In this document: positions 16,712 through 26,447 of the stretch, piece after piece
Numbering within the stretch: position 1 is the stretch's first letter
Layout: the number at the start of each line of letters is the position of its first letter
Source of the DNA: Clostridia bacterium
GTDB lineage: Bacteria; Bacillota; Peptococcia; DRI-13; SV3-B141
Direction: 5' to 3'
Assembly: GCA_018433015.1 (NCBI GenBank)
Contig: JAHDSB010000140.1
Location: 1 to 44,418, forward strand
Length of the DNA: 44,418 nt
Translations under genes and position numbers: made by a program
Notes under the pieces: generated by a model
The model's input: the letters and a program-made list of their open reading frames with translations, nothing else
Databases searched by the model: none
What the model was told of the DNA's origin: nothing

Positions 16712-17659
16712 GTGAAATTACCCGAACTGCGGATAGGAAAACTGCGACCTACCATACCTATTGTCCAGGGTGGAATGGCTGTACGACTTTCAACAGCTCC
16801 TTTGGCAGCTGCTGTGGCTAACGAAGGAGGCATTGGCGTAATTGCTGCTAGTGGGATGTCCATATCAGAATTAAGAGAAGAAATCAGGAAGGCGCGTTCT
16901 CTGACTTCCGGAATCATTGGTGTAAACATCATGTTTGCAGCTGCAGCCTTTGTCGACTTAATAAAGACGGCCATTGAGGAGAAGATTGATCTCATTATCT
17001 CGGGGGCCGGTTTTTCCAGAGATATGTTTATTTATGGCAAAGAAGCAAATATACCAGTAGTTCCTATTGTATCCACGGCAAAATTAGCTAAAATATCCGA
17101 GAAGTTAGGGGCATCTGCCGTTGTAGTCGAAGGCAAAGAGGCAGGGGGACACCTGGGAACGCCTTACTCCTTGCAAGAAATCCTTCCGGAAGTAAAAAAG
17201 GCTGTGAATATTCCTGTGATTGCTGCAGGAGGAATTGTAGATGGTAAAGATGCAGCAAAAGCCTTTAAACTTGGAGCTGACGGAGTACAGATGGGTATAC
17301 GTTTTGCTGCCAGTGTAGAATCCAACGCCGCTGATAATTTAAAAGAATTCTATCTTCAAGCTAAAGGTGAAGATATTGTTTTGATTGATAGTCCTGTAGG
17401 ATTAAAGGGTCGAGCTATTAGAAATGTATTTACTGATAAACTCTTGCAAGAGGGTACTATCCCACCGGAAAAATGTAACAAATGCTTGAAAAAATGTACC
17501 CATACATTTTGTATCATGGAATCCCTGGAAAATGCTCAGAAAGGCAAATTAGATAAAGGTTTAGTATTTTCAGGGGAATATATAAGCAAGATTAAAGAAA
17601 TATTGCCTGTGAAACAGATTATTCGTTCTCTACTCCAGGAAGTAGAGACTTTACCATAA
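16712..17659 (+). CDS. FabK/nitronate monooxygenase-like flavoprotein with Cys cluster
   Basis: This 315-residue protein is a second member of the FMN-dependent nitronate monooxygenase/FabK superfamily: IPIVQGGMAVRLS, IGVNIMFAA, LIISGAGFSRDMF, AVVVEGKEAGGHLGT, IPVIAAGGIVDGKDA and GADGVQMGIRF. It differs from the FabK upstream by a C-terminal cysteine group, EKCNKCLKKCTHTFC, which could bind a metal or an iron-sulfur cluster. The start is GTG 16712 behind actggaggg. It sits between acpP and fabF, so a role tied to fatty acid synthesis, perhaps an alternative enoyl reductase or a detoxifying oxidase, is plausible but unproved. Confidence 0.82.
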   Translation: MKLPELRIGKLRPTIPIVQGGMAVRLSTAPLAAAVANEGGIGVIAASGMSISELREEIRKARSLTSGIIGVNIMFAAAAFVDLIKTAIEEKIDLIISGAGFSRDMFIYGKEANIPVVPIVSTAKLAKISEKLGASAVVVEGKEAGGHLGTPYSLQEILPEVKKAVNIPVIAAGGIVDGKDAAKAFKLGADGVQMGIRFAASVESNAADNLKEFYLQAKGEDIVLIDSPVGLKGRAIRNVFTDKLLQEGTIPPEKCNKCLKKCTHTFCIMESLENAQKGKLDKGLVFSGEYISKIKEILPVKQIIRSLLQEVETLP

Positions 17660-17674
17660 ATCATACTGATGGTT

Positions 17675-17763
17675 AGAGACCGTTATCCATGCTGGTAACA
17701 CTAACGAACTTGTTCGTTAGTGCTTACTGTATGCATAGCTGAGCGTAGTACCGCTTACTCCAA
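17675..17763 (-). repeat. Structured intergenic repeat, copy 2 (before fabF)
   Basis: This non-coding segment contains a perfect 11-base inverted repeat, CACTAACGAAC-tt-GTTCGTTAGTG at 17699-17722. Read in reverse complement it aligns with 10921-10998: shared blocks include GCATACAGTAAG, CACTAACG or TACTAACG, AAGTTCGT and GGATAAC. It is the same element in opposite orientation. There is no T run that would make it a simple terminator on the plus strand. Confidence 0.65.
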
Positions 17764-17838
17764 TGTTTAATGAGATGGTGATTAGCGGTAGTAACTAGCG
17801 GACAAAATGAAGAAGCAATAATAAATGAGGTGGAATTT

Positions 17839-19080
17839 ATGAAAAATCGTGTCGTAATTACAGGGCTCTCTGCTATTACGCCATTAGGAACAGGAGTAGA
17901 AAAGTACTGGCAGGGATTATTAGAAGGCAAATCCGGAATTGATACAATCAAGAGCTTTGATGTTAGCAATTTTGCTACACAAATTGCTGGAGAAGTTAAG
18001 GATTTCGATGCTAAGGATTACCTAGATAGAAAAGAAGCCAGAAGGATGGACCGTTTTACTCAATTTGCTGTGGCAGGTTCTACTATGGCCGTGGAAGATG
18101 CAGGATTAAAGCTAGATACAATTGATAAGACTCGGATGGGTGTAGTTTTAGGGACGGGAGTAGGAGGCATGGATACTCTGGAAGATACAGCCCGTCTGCT
18201 TCATGAGAAAGGTCCCAACCGCGTTAGTCCTTTCTTTGTTCCCATGATGATTGCCAATATGGCGGCAGGTCAGGCAGCTATAGCTTTAGGTGCACAAGGT
18301 CCTAACACTACGGTAGTTACAGCTTGTGCTTCAGCCACAAATGCTATTGGTGATGCTTTTAAAGTTATTCAGAGAGGCGATGCCGATATCATGGTAACCG
18401 GGGGTACGGAAGCAGCTATAGTACCTCTAGCCTTAGCAGGTTTTTGCTCTATGCGGGCCCTCTCAACTCGCAATGACGATCCCCAAAAAGCTAGCCGCCC
18501 CTTTGATAAAGAAAGAGACGGCTTTGTTATGGGAGAAGGTGCAGGATTATTAGTCCTGGAAAATCTGGAACATGCCTTAAAACGTGGGGCAAAAATTTAT
18601 GCAGAAGTATTGGGACATGGTGCAACAGCAGATGCTCACCACATCACCGCCCCGGCTCCGGGAGGAGTAGGAGCAGCAAGAGCTATTAGAGATGCCATTA
18701 ATGATGCGGGGTTGCGGCCTGAAGATATCGATTATATCAACGCCCACGGAACATCTACCGAGCTAAATGATAAATATGAGACTATGGCTATTAAAGAAGT
18801 ATTTGCAGATCATGCGAAAAAATTAGCCATAAGCTCAACTAAGTCTATGACCGGACACTTGTTAGGAGCAGCAGGGGGCATAGAAATGGTGGCTGCTGCA
18901 TTATCGGTACAAAACGATATAGTGCCTCCCACCATTAATTACGAAAACCCCGATCCCGAATGTGACTTGGATTATGTACCAAATAAAGCTAAAAATATGA
19001 CTGTGCGTTATGCAATGAGTAACTCTTTTGGTTTTGGCGGGCAGAATGCTACTGTTCTCATAGGCAAATATGAGGCATAA
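17839..19080 (+). CDS. fabF: 3-oxoacyl-ACP synthase II (FabF)
   Basis: FabF elongates acyl-ACP by condensation with malonyl-ACP. The 413-residue product has the catalytic Cys163 in [15 protein letters not shown], His motifs [12 protein letters not shown] and [13 protein letters not shown], and the C-terminal [16 protein letters not shown] chose ATG 17839 because gaggtgg lies just upstream at 17827-17832; the GTG at 17830 overlaps it. It is the last fab gene and is followed by a strong terminator, closing the lipid operon. Confidence 0.96.
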   Translation: MKNRVVITGLSAITPLGTGVEKYWQGLLEGKSGIDTIKSFDVSNFATQIAGEVKDFDAKDYLDRKEARRMDRFTQFAVAGSTMAVEDAGLKLDTIDKTRMGVVLGTGVGGMDTLEDTARLLHEKGPNRVSPFFVPMMIANMAAGQAAIALGAQGPNTTVVTACASATNAIGDAFKVIQRGDADIMVTGGTEAAIVPLALAGFCSMRALSTRNDDPQKASRPFDKERDGFVMGEGAGLLVLENLEHALKRGAKIYAEVLGHGATADAHHITAPAPGGVGAARAIRDAINDAGLRPEDIDYINAHGTSTELNDKYETMAIKEVFADHAKKLAISSTKSMTGHLLGAAGGIEMVAAALSVQNDIVPPTINYENPDPECDLDYVPNKAKNMTVRYAMSNSFGFGGQNATVLIGKYEA

Positions 19081-19082
19081 TA

Positions 19083-19120
19083 AAAGGGAGGCTAGATTTA
19101 TGCTAGCCTCCCTTTTCCTT
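19083..19120 (+). terminator. Rho-independent terminator of the fab operon
   Basis: AAAAGGGAGGCTAG and CTAGCCTCCCTTTT form a 14-base perfect stem over a short loop, followed by ccttg. Part of the arm (aaaagggagg) recurs at 19143-19152, just before rnc. Confidence 0.92.
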
Positions 19121-19195
19121 GTACTTACCAAGGGAGCGCAAGGAAAAGGGAGGTTACAGCCGCATTATTTATTATTTTTAAAGTGGAGGTAGCTT

Positions 19196-19903
19196 ATGTT
19201 ACAGGAAAAAAGAAAAGCACAGCTGAAAAAGCTGTTGTGCTCCTTAAAAATTAACGAGGAGATAGACCTACAGTTGATTCATCAATCTTTAATTCATCCC
19301 TCTTATTTATTACATAATGGTGATAGTGAAGAAAACAATCAGCGTTTAGAGTTTTTAGGTGATGCCGTAGTAGGGTTAGTTATTGGACAATATCTCTTTG
19401 AAAAATATCCTCATAAAAGTGAGGGAGAATTGACAAAGATGAGGGCTTTTATTGTCTGTGAAAGCGCATTAGCGTATGGAGCCCGTCTCTTAAATCTAGG
19501 GGAATATCTGCAAATGGGTAAGGGTGAGGCTGCCTCGGGAGGAGAGAAACGCCCTTCCAATCTGGCGGACTGTTTTGAAGCTTTTATGGGAGCCCTCTAC
19601 TTACATTTGGGCTTAGAGAGGGTGCGATCTTTAATATTAAAAGTGCTGGAAAGCAGGATTGAACAGGCCGCAAAGGGAAATTTCGGTAACTTTAAGGCCC
19701 AGCTCCAAGAACATGTCCAACAGAATCCGGAAAATCGTGTGAATTATAAAATATTGCACGAGGAAGGGCCTGATCATAATAAAAAGTTTGTTGCAGCTGT
19801 TTATCTTAATGATGAGGAAATAGCCCAAGGGTCCGGGCGCTCCAAAAAAGAAGCCGAACAACATGCAGCCCAATGTGCCTTAAAAGAGATGGGAGTGTTA
19901 TAG
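19196..19903 (+). CDS. rnc: Ribonuclease III
   Basis: RNase III cleaves double-stranded RNA in rRNA and mRNA processing. The 235-residue product has the catalytic signature NQRLEFLGDAVVGLVIG near residue 47, the second acidic cluster NLADCFEAFMGALYLHLG, and a C-terminal double-stranded RNA-binding domain ending GSGRSKKEAEQHAAQCAL. ATG 19196 follows gtggaggtag. The next gene begins at the base after its stop, and smc follows, the conserved Firmicute order rnc-smc-ftsY with one insertion. Confidence 0.95.
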   Translation: MLQEKRKAQLKKLLCSLKINEEIDLQLIHQSLIHPSYLLHNGDSEENNQRLEFLGDAVVGLVIGQYLFEKYPHKSEGELTKMRAFIVCESALAYGARLLNLGEYLQMGKGEAASGGEKRPSNLADCFEAFMGALYLHLGLERVRSLILKVLESRIEQAAKGNFGNFKAQLQEHVQQNPENRVNYKILHEEGPDHNKKFVAAVYLNDEEIAQGSGRSKKEAEQHAAQCALKEMGVL

Positions 19904-20986
19904 TTGGATAAGAACCTAGTTATTCCTTTCTTTATACCCCATGCCGGTTGCCCCTTTACCTGTGTTTTCTGTAACCAGTGGGAAATTAGTGGCGAGGATC
20001 AGGAAGCAAATCCGGAAGAAATATTAACTAAAGTAAAGGAATATTTACATACCGTGAAAAAAAAGCCCGAAAGGACGGAAGTAGCTTTTTTTGGCGGTAG
20101 TTTTACAGGACTACCCGTTTCTGTTCAGGAAAGCTATTTGAAAGGGGCGTTTCATGCTAAAGAGGAGGGGCTCATTGATGGTATAAGGCTTTCTACCAGA
20201 CCGGATTATATATCGGATGAGATTGTAGAACGCTTATGTAGATATGGTGTGACTACTATTGAACTGGGGTGCCAGTCCTTAGTCGATGAAGTTCTCTCAA
20301 AAACTAAACGAGGTCACGATGTAGAAGATATAATGAAGGCTACAGAGATAATAAGGAAGTATCCCACAGAATTAGGATATCAATTGATGTTGGGACTACC
20401 GGGGGATAATTTCACTCATGCTCGTGATACGGCGCGCAAAACAATAGAAGCGAAGCCGGATTGTGTGAGAATTTATCCCGCCTTAGTATTAAAAAATACG
20501 GTTTTAGCCCAGTGGTATGAGCAAGGAAGGTATGAGCCCTGGAACTTGGAAAATGCAGTGGAGATGGCTGCTGAATGGCTAGGGGCGTTTACATATTACA
20601 AGATTAAGGTGATTCGTATGGGCTTACAGGCTACAGAAAACTTAACCCCCGAAAAGGATCTTGTGGCAGGCCCTTATCATCCTGCTTTTGGAGAGCTGGT
20701 AGAAAGCAAGCTGATGTTACAGCAACTCACTGCTTTATTATCAAGCAAATCCCTACAGGGAGAGGAAGCTACAATTTTCTTTAATCCTCGCGATTGTTCT
20801 AAAGTTATTGGACAAAAAAGAAAAAACATTCAAGTGATCAAAGAACATTTTGGATTTCTTCATATCAGGTTGATGCCTGATCATGATTTACCGGAAAACG
20901 ATCTACGGGTACAGGTGGAATCTGAAATAATGACCTCTACGAGACAGGAGTTTTTAAAACAATATAGAAATAACAAATGGTACTAA
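19904..20986 (+). CDS. Radical SAM protein (Elp3-like core, no acetyltransferase domain)
   Basis: The 360-residue product has the radical SAM cluster motif CPFTCVFCNQ (Cys-x3-Cys-x2-Cys) near residue 17, then VAFFGGSFTGLP, IRLSTRPDYI, VTTIELGCQSL and YQLMLGLPGD, as in Elp3/HemN-type enzymes. The C-terminal half matches the radical SAM C-terminal extension but lacks a GNAT acetyltransferase domain. The start is TTG 19904, immediately after the rnc stop, within the rnc frame context (ggagtgttatag upstream). This family commonly lies between rnc and smc in Clostridia; the substrate is unknown, with tRNA modification a reasonable guess. Confidence 0.85.
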   Translation: MDKNLVIPFFIPHAGCPFTCVFCNQWEISGEDQEANPEEILTKVKEYLHTVKKKPERTEVAFFGGSFTGLPVSVQESYLKGAFHAKEEGLIDGIRLSTRPDYISDEIVERLCRYGVTTIELGCQSLVDEVLSKTKRGHDVEDIMKATEIIRKYPTELGYQLMLGLPGDNFTHARDTARKTIEAKPDCVRIYPALVLKNTVLAQWYEQGRYEPWNLENAVEMAAEWLGAFTYYKIKVIRMGLQATENLTPEKDLVAGPYHPAFGELVESKLMLQQLTALLSSKSLQGEEATIFFNPRDCSKVIGQKRKNIQVIKEHFGFLHIRLMPDHDLPENDLRVQVESEIMTSTRQEFLKQYRNNKWY

Positions 20987-21005
20987 AAGGAAAGGGCGGA
21001 AGTGT

Positions 21006-24000
21006 GTGTACCTAAAAAAACTAGAGATACAAGGATTTAAGTCATTTGCCGATAAGACAGCATTGGAATTCAAACCGGGTGTTGCAATTATTGTGGGACC
21101 TAACGGCAGTGGAAAATCGAATATAGCCGATGCCATCAGATGGGTACTGGGTGAGCAAAGTGTAAAATCTTTGCGGGGCGGCAAAATGGAAGACGTAATT
21201 TTTGCCGGCAGTGATAAGCGCCGTTCTTTAGGAATGGCAGAAGTCTCATTAACAATTGATAATTCCTCAGGAAAATTTCCGCTAGACTTCCACGAAGTTA
21301 CTGTAACCAGAAGGCTTTATCGCTCAGGGGAAAGCGATTATCTTATCAATCGTGTGCCCTGTAGATTGCGAGATATTCATGAACTTTTTATGGATACCGG
21401 GGTAGGAAAAGAAGGAATATCCATCATCGGTCAAGGTAGAATAGATGAAATCCTTTCTGTTAAACCTGAAGAAAGAAGAGGGTTAATTGAAGAGGCTGCG
21501 GGTATAGTTAAGTTTCGACATAGAAAACGAGACGCTGTAAAGAAGTTAGATGATACAGAAAATAGTCTGGTGAGGCTCAATGATATTATCCTGGAGTTGG
21601 CGGAACAGGAAGGTCCCCTGGCCCAACAGGCGGAAAAAACTAAGTGTTATCAAGAATTTAAAACAGAGCTGGATGGGTTAGAGATCGGTCTTTTAATTCA
21701 GGAAATAGAGAAGACCTCTGTTAGTTTGGAACAAACCAAAGAGCTCCGGAGTAAGGAACAAGCAGATTTTGAAACTTTGCAAACTAAGTACTATCAAGAG
21801 CAAGCCTCGGAAGAGGAAAATAAATTATTATTGCAAAAGAAGGAAGAAAGTGTAACGACTTGTCAGGAAGAAGTGTATAATAATAATCTTTCCTTAGAAA
21901 AAAATGAGAGTGAGAAAAAGCTCCTTCAGGAGAAAATAGCTTCTTTACATAAACAGGCAGAAAATTTAGAAGAGGAAATACAAGAACTCCAAGAAAACTG
22001 GAATAAAGCAAATATTGCTAGGGAAAATCATCAAGGGATTGGGAGCCAGCTGAAAAGTAAGCTCTTACAAAGTAGAGAAGCCCTTACAACATATGAAAAT
22101 GTCTTAAAAACAGAAGAACTAAAAGATCTGGAAATGGCAGAACTATTAGAAAGAGAAAAAAATCAATATTTTGATGTGTTACAGGAACAAACAGAAGCAA
22201 AGAATAATCTGATAAATCTGCAGCAAACTATGGCCTTGCTTACTAAACAAATGCAACAGATAAATGCTAAAAAAGAGAAGATAGAACAGGAATTGTCAGA
22301 GGTTAAGGAGCGCATCACCGCTTTAGAACAGGAAGCTGTGCAAATCAGCACGGAACTAGAAAAAAAGCGGAATGAACTGCTGGAAGCAGAGCATAAGCTA
22401 AAGGAAAAAATCAGTAAATATCAGCAGCTGCAACAGCATAATCGTTCCCTACAGGAAGAAAAAAATAGAACAACGGCTCGTTTGAAGATTTATCAAGACA
22501 TGGAACAAGAAGGACAAGGTTACGGTCAAGGAGTAAAAGAGGTTCTGCACCAAAAAAATAAAGGTATTCTTTCAGGCATCTTAGGCTCGGTAGCCCAAGT
22601 TTTAAAGGTACGAAAAGAGCATGAGCTTGCTGTGGAAGTTGTGCTGGGAGGTTCTTTACAGCATATCATTACTACTAATGAAGAAGAGGCCCAAAAATCT
22701 ATCCAGTTGTTGAAATCCCGTAATAAAGGGAGGGCTACCTTTTTACCCCTTACTACTGTAAAAGGCAGAGGAGTAGATACTAGCCTTTCAGGAAAACCCG
22801 GTGTGCTCGGACGCTTGAGTGAACTTGTTCAATATGAACCAAAATATCAAGGGATTGTAGAGTACCTCTTGGGCCGGGTCTGGCTGGTAGAAGATTTAAA
22901 AACTGCTGTAGACAGGGCTAAAGATACAAACTTTCGCTTTAAAATAGTTACTTTAGATGGACAAGTTGTTAATGCAGGGGGATCTTTAACCGGTGGTAGC
23001 GTAAATAAACGTTCTGACGGAATATTGGGACGAAAAAGATATATTGAAGAGCTACAAGTTAAAGCTAATGAGCTGGAGCAAAAAATAGTCCATAGTATGA
23101 AAATCGAGAATGAAGAAGCCCGGAGGGTGGAAGGGCTTAAAGGGACAATCGAGGATATTAAGGCTGAATTGCAAGAGCTCTCCATCACAAAAGCGGAAAA
23201 TAGCACAAATAAAGAAAGATGGAGTGCAGAGAAAGCACGTTATCACAAGGAATTAGAAGCTGTACACTGGCAGCTTACGGAAATTGAACAGGAACGGGCC
23301 GAGGCAAAAAAAGATAAGCTGGAAAAAGAAGAAAAAAGTCTCTTGTTAGCTCAACAAGTTCAGGACTTAGATGAAAGAATTAAGCTTAACCAGGCCAAGA
23401 TAAAGGATAAGGCTGAAGACAAGCACAAGAGAAATGAAAAGTTGACTCAATTGCGCATTGAAGTAGCTACCATAGAAGAAAAAGTAGCTTCCTATGAAAA
23501 AGAAGCCCAATATTATCAACAGCAGATTGCCCAGTTGAGCTTATCACGGGAAGAAAAAATAAAAAGAAGAGAATCATTAAAAGAAGAAAAGCAGGATTTA
23601 GAAAGGAAACAAGAGGAGCTTGAAAAGCAACAGGAACTGTTAGTCATAAAGTTACATGAAGTTGAGAAAAAATTGGAACAATTAAAGATTGATAAAACAA
23701 ATCTCCAAGAAGGACTGCAGGAAATAAGCCAAAACGTCAAGAAGTACAGTGTAATCCTGAAGGAAAAAGAAGAGAAATTACATAAATATGAATTACAGCA
23801 ATCTAAACAAGAAACTACTTTAGAATCCTCTCTTAAACGCTTGTCAGAACAGTACGAATTAGAACTGGAACAAGCTAAAGAACGTGGCATCCTAATAGAA
23901 GAAAGAAAGCAGGCTGTTAAACGAATTAATGAATTAAAGACTAAAGTTTCGGCACTAGGACCTGTAAATATGTCTGCTATCGAAGAATATGCTCGTTTAA

Positions 24001-24569
24001 AGGAAAGGCTGGATTTCCTCACCGCTCAAGTACAAGATTTATCTGATGCTAAGAAAAGGCTAGAGCAGGTTATCAGTGAAATGGATGAAATAATGACGCA
24101 GCGCTTTAATGAAACCTTCCAATTAGTGTCGGTGAATTTTCAAGCCATGTTTTCCCAATTATTTGGGGGAGGCCGAGCCAAAATGATTTTAACTGAGTCC
24201 GAATGTCCTTTGGAGTCGGGGGTAGAGATAATAGCTCAACCCCCGGGAAAAAAGAATCAATATTTATCATTGCTTTCCGGAGGGGAAAGAGCCTTAACGG
24301 CCATTGCTTTATTGATGGCAGTATTAAAGATAAAACCCAGTCCCTTCTGCGTTTTGGACGAGATTGAATCGGCCCTGGATGAAGCTAATGTTTATCGCTT
24401 TGCCCAAGTATTAGAGGAGTTCTCCGAAGAAACCCAATTTATTGTCATATCTCACCGCAAGGGAACCATGGAGATTGGCGATGTACTCTATGGAGTAACT
24501 ATCGAAGAATCGGGTGTATCACGCTTGGTATCTGTTAAACTGGAGGACATAAAAAAGGAAGCAAGTTAA
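21006..24569 (+). CDS. smc: Chromosome segregation protein SMC
   Basis: SMC forms the condensin ring with ScpA and ScpB and organises the chromosome. At 1187 residues it has the full family length. N-terminal Walker A GPNGSGKSNIADAIRWVLGE lies near residue 32; a long coiled coil follows; the hinge lies about residues 500-680 with GYGQGVKEVL and GGSLTGGS after it; a second coiled coil leads to the C-terminal ABC signature LSGGERALTAIALL and Walker B FCVLDEIESALDEANV. The start is GTG 21006. Upstream is the radical SAM gene, downstream ftsY, the standard neighbourhood. Confidence 0.97.
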   Translation: MYLKKLEIQGFKSFADKTALEFKPGVAIIVGPNGSGKSNIADAIRWVLGEQSVKSLRGGKMEDVIFAGSDKRRSLGMAEVSLTIDNSSGKFPLDFHEVTVTRRLYRSGESDYLINRVPCRLRDIHELFMDTGVGKEGISIIGQGRIDEILSVKPEERRGLIEEAAGIVKFRHRKRDAVKKLDDTENSLVRLNDIILELAEQEGPLAQQAEKTKCYQEFKTELDGLEIGLLIQEIEKTSVSLEQTKELRSKEQADFETLQTKYYQEQASEEENKLLLQKKEESVTTCQEEVYNNNLSLEKNESEKKLLQEKIASLHKQAENLEEEIQELQENWNKANIARENHQGIGSQLKSKLLQSREALTTYENVLKTEELKDLEMAELLEREKNQYFDVLQEQTEAKNNLINLQQTMALLTKQMQQINAKKEKIEQELSEVKERITALEQEAVQISTELEKKRNELLEAEHKLKEKISKYQQLQQHNRSLQEEKNRTTARLKIYQDMEQEGQGYGQGVKEVLHQKNKGILSGILGSVAQVLKVRKEHELAVEVVLGGSLQHIITTNEEEAQKSIQLLKSRNKGRATFLPLTTVKGRGVDTSLSGKPGVLGRLSELVQYEPKYQGIVEYLLGRVWLVEDLKTAVDRAKDTNFRFKIVTLDGQVVNAGGSLTGGSVNKRSDGILGRKRYIEELQVKANELEQKIVHSMKIENEEARRVEGLKGTIEDIKAELQELSITKAENSTNKERWSAEKARYHKELEAVHWQLTEIEQERAEAKKDKLEKEEKSLLLAQQVQDLDERIKLNQAKIKDKAEDKHKRNEKLTQLRIEVATIEEKVASYEKEAQYYQQQIAQLSLSREEKIKRRESLKEEKQDLERKQEELEKQQELLVIKLHEVEKKLEQLKIDKTNLQEGLQEISQNVKKYSVILKEKEEKLHKYELQQSKQETTLESSLKRLSEQYELELEQAKERGILIEERKQAVKRINELKTKVSALGPVNMSAIEEYARLKERLDFLTAQVQDLSDAKKRLEQVISEMDEIMTQRFNETFQLVSVNFQAMFSQLFGGGRAKMILTESECPLESGVEIIAQPPGKKNQYLSLLSGGERALTAIALLMAVLKIKPSPFCVLDEIESALDEANVYRFAQVLEEFSEETQFIVISHRKGTMEIGDVLYGVTIEESGVSRLVSVKLEDIKKEAS

Positions 24570-24636
24570 AGTAATTTGCTGTAGATTAGGAAAGAATAAG
24601 GTAAGCAGAAATTTTTACACAAGGAGGCATCATAAT

Positions 24637-25560
24637 ATGGGATTTTTTGATAAGATTAAGGCTGGTTTAGGTAAGACGAAACAAGCTTTTGTTGATAAGG
24701 TGGCAACAGTTATAACAGTGGGAAAACCTATTGACGAGGAGCTTTTTGAAGAACTGGAGGAAGCTTTGATTCAGGCTGATGTGGGTGTTTCTACTGCAGT
24801 AAAGTTAGTTGAAATCCTGCAAGATAAAGCCAAAGAGCGGAAGCTTACGGAAGCTCAAGAGCTGAGCGGTTTATTGGAAGAGGAAATAACTAATATGTTG
24901 CAAGAAGGGGAACACCAACTGGCATTAGATGATGATAAGGTAAATGTTATTTTAATGGTAGGAGTAAATGGCGTAGGGAAGACAACTTCTATCGGAAAAT
25001 TAAGTAATATCTTAAAGCAGCAAGGTCATAAAGTTCTGGTAGCAGCAGCCGATACTTTTCGTGCCGGTGCTATTGAGCAGTTACAGGTCTGGTGCCAGCG
25101 TAGCGGCGTAGAGCTTATTCAGCACCAAGAAGGAGCAGATCCGGGGGCTGTAGTGTTCGATGCTGTTCAGGCCGCAAAATCTCGGGGTAGTAATGTATTA
25201 ATTGTGGATACAGCAGGGCGACTGCAGAATAAAACAAATTTAATGGAAGAATTGAAGAAGATCAGACGGATTATAGATCGAGAATTACCTGGTACTACAC
25301 CGGAGGTATTACTTACCTTAGATGCTACCACTGGCCAAAATGCCTTATCTCAGGCCAAGCTATTTACAGAAGCCGTAGGTGTTAATGGAGTAATTCTTAC
25401 GAAACTTGATGGAACAGCTAAAGGCGGAGTAATTATTGGTGTTCAGGATGAATTCCATTTACCTGTTAAGTTTATTGGAGTAGGGGAAAAAATAGATGAT
25501 TTACAAGTGTTTGATCCCCAAACCTTTAGTCAGGCACTATTTGACAAGGAGGAAGAGTAA
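24637..25560 (+). CDS. ftsY: Signal recognition particle receptor FtsY
   Basis: FtsY is the membrane-associated GTPase that receives SRP-ribosome complexes for cotranslational protein insertion. The 307-residue product is a compact NG-domain form without the long acidic N-terminal A domain. G motifs: GVNGVGKTTSIGKL, DTFRAGAIEQL, DTAGRLQNKTNL and TKLDGTAKGG. The ribosome binding site aaggaggc lies before ATG 24637. The stop is followed directly by mtnP. Confidence 0.96.
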   Translation: MGFFDKIKAGLGKTKQAFVDKVATVITVGKPIDEELFEELEEALIQADVGVSTAVKLVEILQDKAKERKLTEAQELSGLLEEEITNMLQEGEHQLALDDDKVNVILMVGVNGVGKTTSIGKLSNILKQQGHKVLVAAADTFRAGAIEQLQVWCQRSGVELIQHQEGADPGAVVFDAVQAAKSRGSNVLIVDTAGRLQNKTNLMEELKKIRRIIDRELPGTTPEVLLTLDATTGQNALSQAKLFTEAVGVNGVILTKLDGTAKGGVIIGVQDEFHLPVKFIGVGEKIDDLQVFDPQTFSQALFDKEEE

Positions 25561-26355
25561 ATGCAACAAGTGGATTTAGCAGTTATCGGAGGCACTGGAG
25601 TATATAGGGCGGACATGCTGGAAAATGCGAAAGATGTTGATGTAGAAACAAGATACGGGGTAGTTAATCTCTTGATTGGCGATTATAAAGGTCGAAAAAT
25701 AGCCTTTTTAGCCAGACATGGGAAAGGTCATTCAGTACCGCCCCATTTAGTAAATTATAGAGCCAATATCCAAGCCTTAAAAACATTAGGAGCAAAACGG
25801 GTTATAGCTACTGCGGCAGTGGGTTCCTTGAATGAGGAAATGGATCCGGAAAGCTTTGTAATTATTGATCAATTTCTTGATTTTACTAAAACAAGACATA
25901 CTACCTTTTATGATGGTGGAACTCGGGGCGTTTTGCATATAGATGTTACTGAACCCTATTGTCGGGAAACGAGAGAGTTTATCTATGAAAAAGCCAAAAA
26001 ACTGGGTCTCAAGGTCCATATGGGTGGTTGCTATGTTTGCATGGAAGGGCCACGTTTTGAAACCCCGAATGAGGTTAAGATGTTAAAAATGTTGGGGGGA
26101 GATCTGGTAGGCATGACTAATGTACCGGAGGTAGTCTTAGCCCGGGAAGCAGGGCTATGTTACGCTACTATTACTATGGTTACTAATTTTGCCGCAGGAA
26201 TATCACCTAATGCCCTTACCCATGCAGAAGTAGTAGAGGTCATGAAAAATATTAGCAGCAGAATTTCTGACTTAATTATGGAAACTATTGAAAGCATTCC
26301 TCTAGAAAAGCACTGCAGCTGTGCTAAAAGTGCTGAGGAAGCGGGAAAATTTTAA
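25561..26355 (+). CDS. mtnP: Methylthioadenosine/methylthioinosine phosphorylase family
   Basis: The enzyme family phosphorolyses 5'-methylthioadenosine or related purine nucleosides. The 264-residue product shows LAVIGGTGVY, ARHGKGHSVPPHLVNYRAN, GSLNEEMDPESFVI, CMEGPRFETPNE and LVGMTNVPEVVLARE. At the base-recognition position it has Asn209 (MVTNFAAGIS) where true MTA phosphorylases have Asp; Asn is typical of 6-oxopurine enzymes. With the deaminase gene mtaD next door, methylthioinosine is a likely substrate. It starts on the base after the ftsY stop, with its ribosome binding site (aaggaggaagag) inside ftsY. A Cys-containing tail HCSCAKSAEEAG ends the protein. Confidence 0.88.
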   Translation: MQQVDLAVIGGTGVYRADMLENAKDVDVETRYGVVNLLIGDYKGRKIAFLARHGKGHSVPPHLVNYRANIQALKTLGAKRVIATAAVGSLNEEMDPESFVIIDQFLDFTKTRHTTFYDGGTRGVLHIDVTEPYCRETREFIYEKAKKLGLKVHMGGCYVCMEGPRFETPNEVKMLKMLGGDLVGMTNVPEVVLAREAGLCYATITMVTNFAAGISPNALTHAEVVEVMKNISSRISDLIMETIESIPLEKHCSCAKSAEEAGKF

Positions 26356-26447
26356 AAAGAGCCGGAAAAAATAAAGAACATTAGGGTAATTAGCGGGAAG
26401 GATTTGTATTATATTTAAAGAGACTTGAGTTTGAAAGGGGGAGAAAA

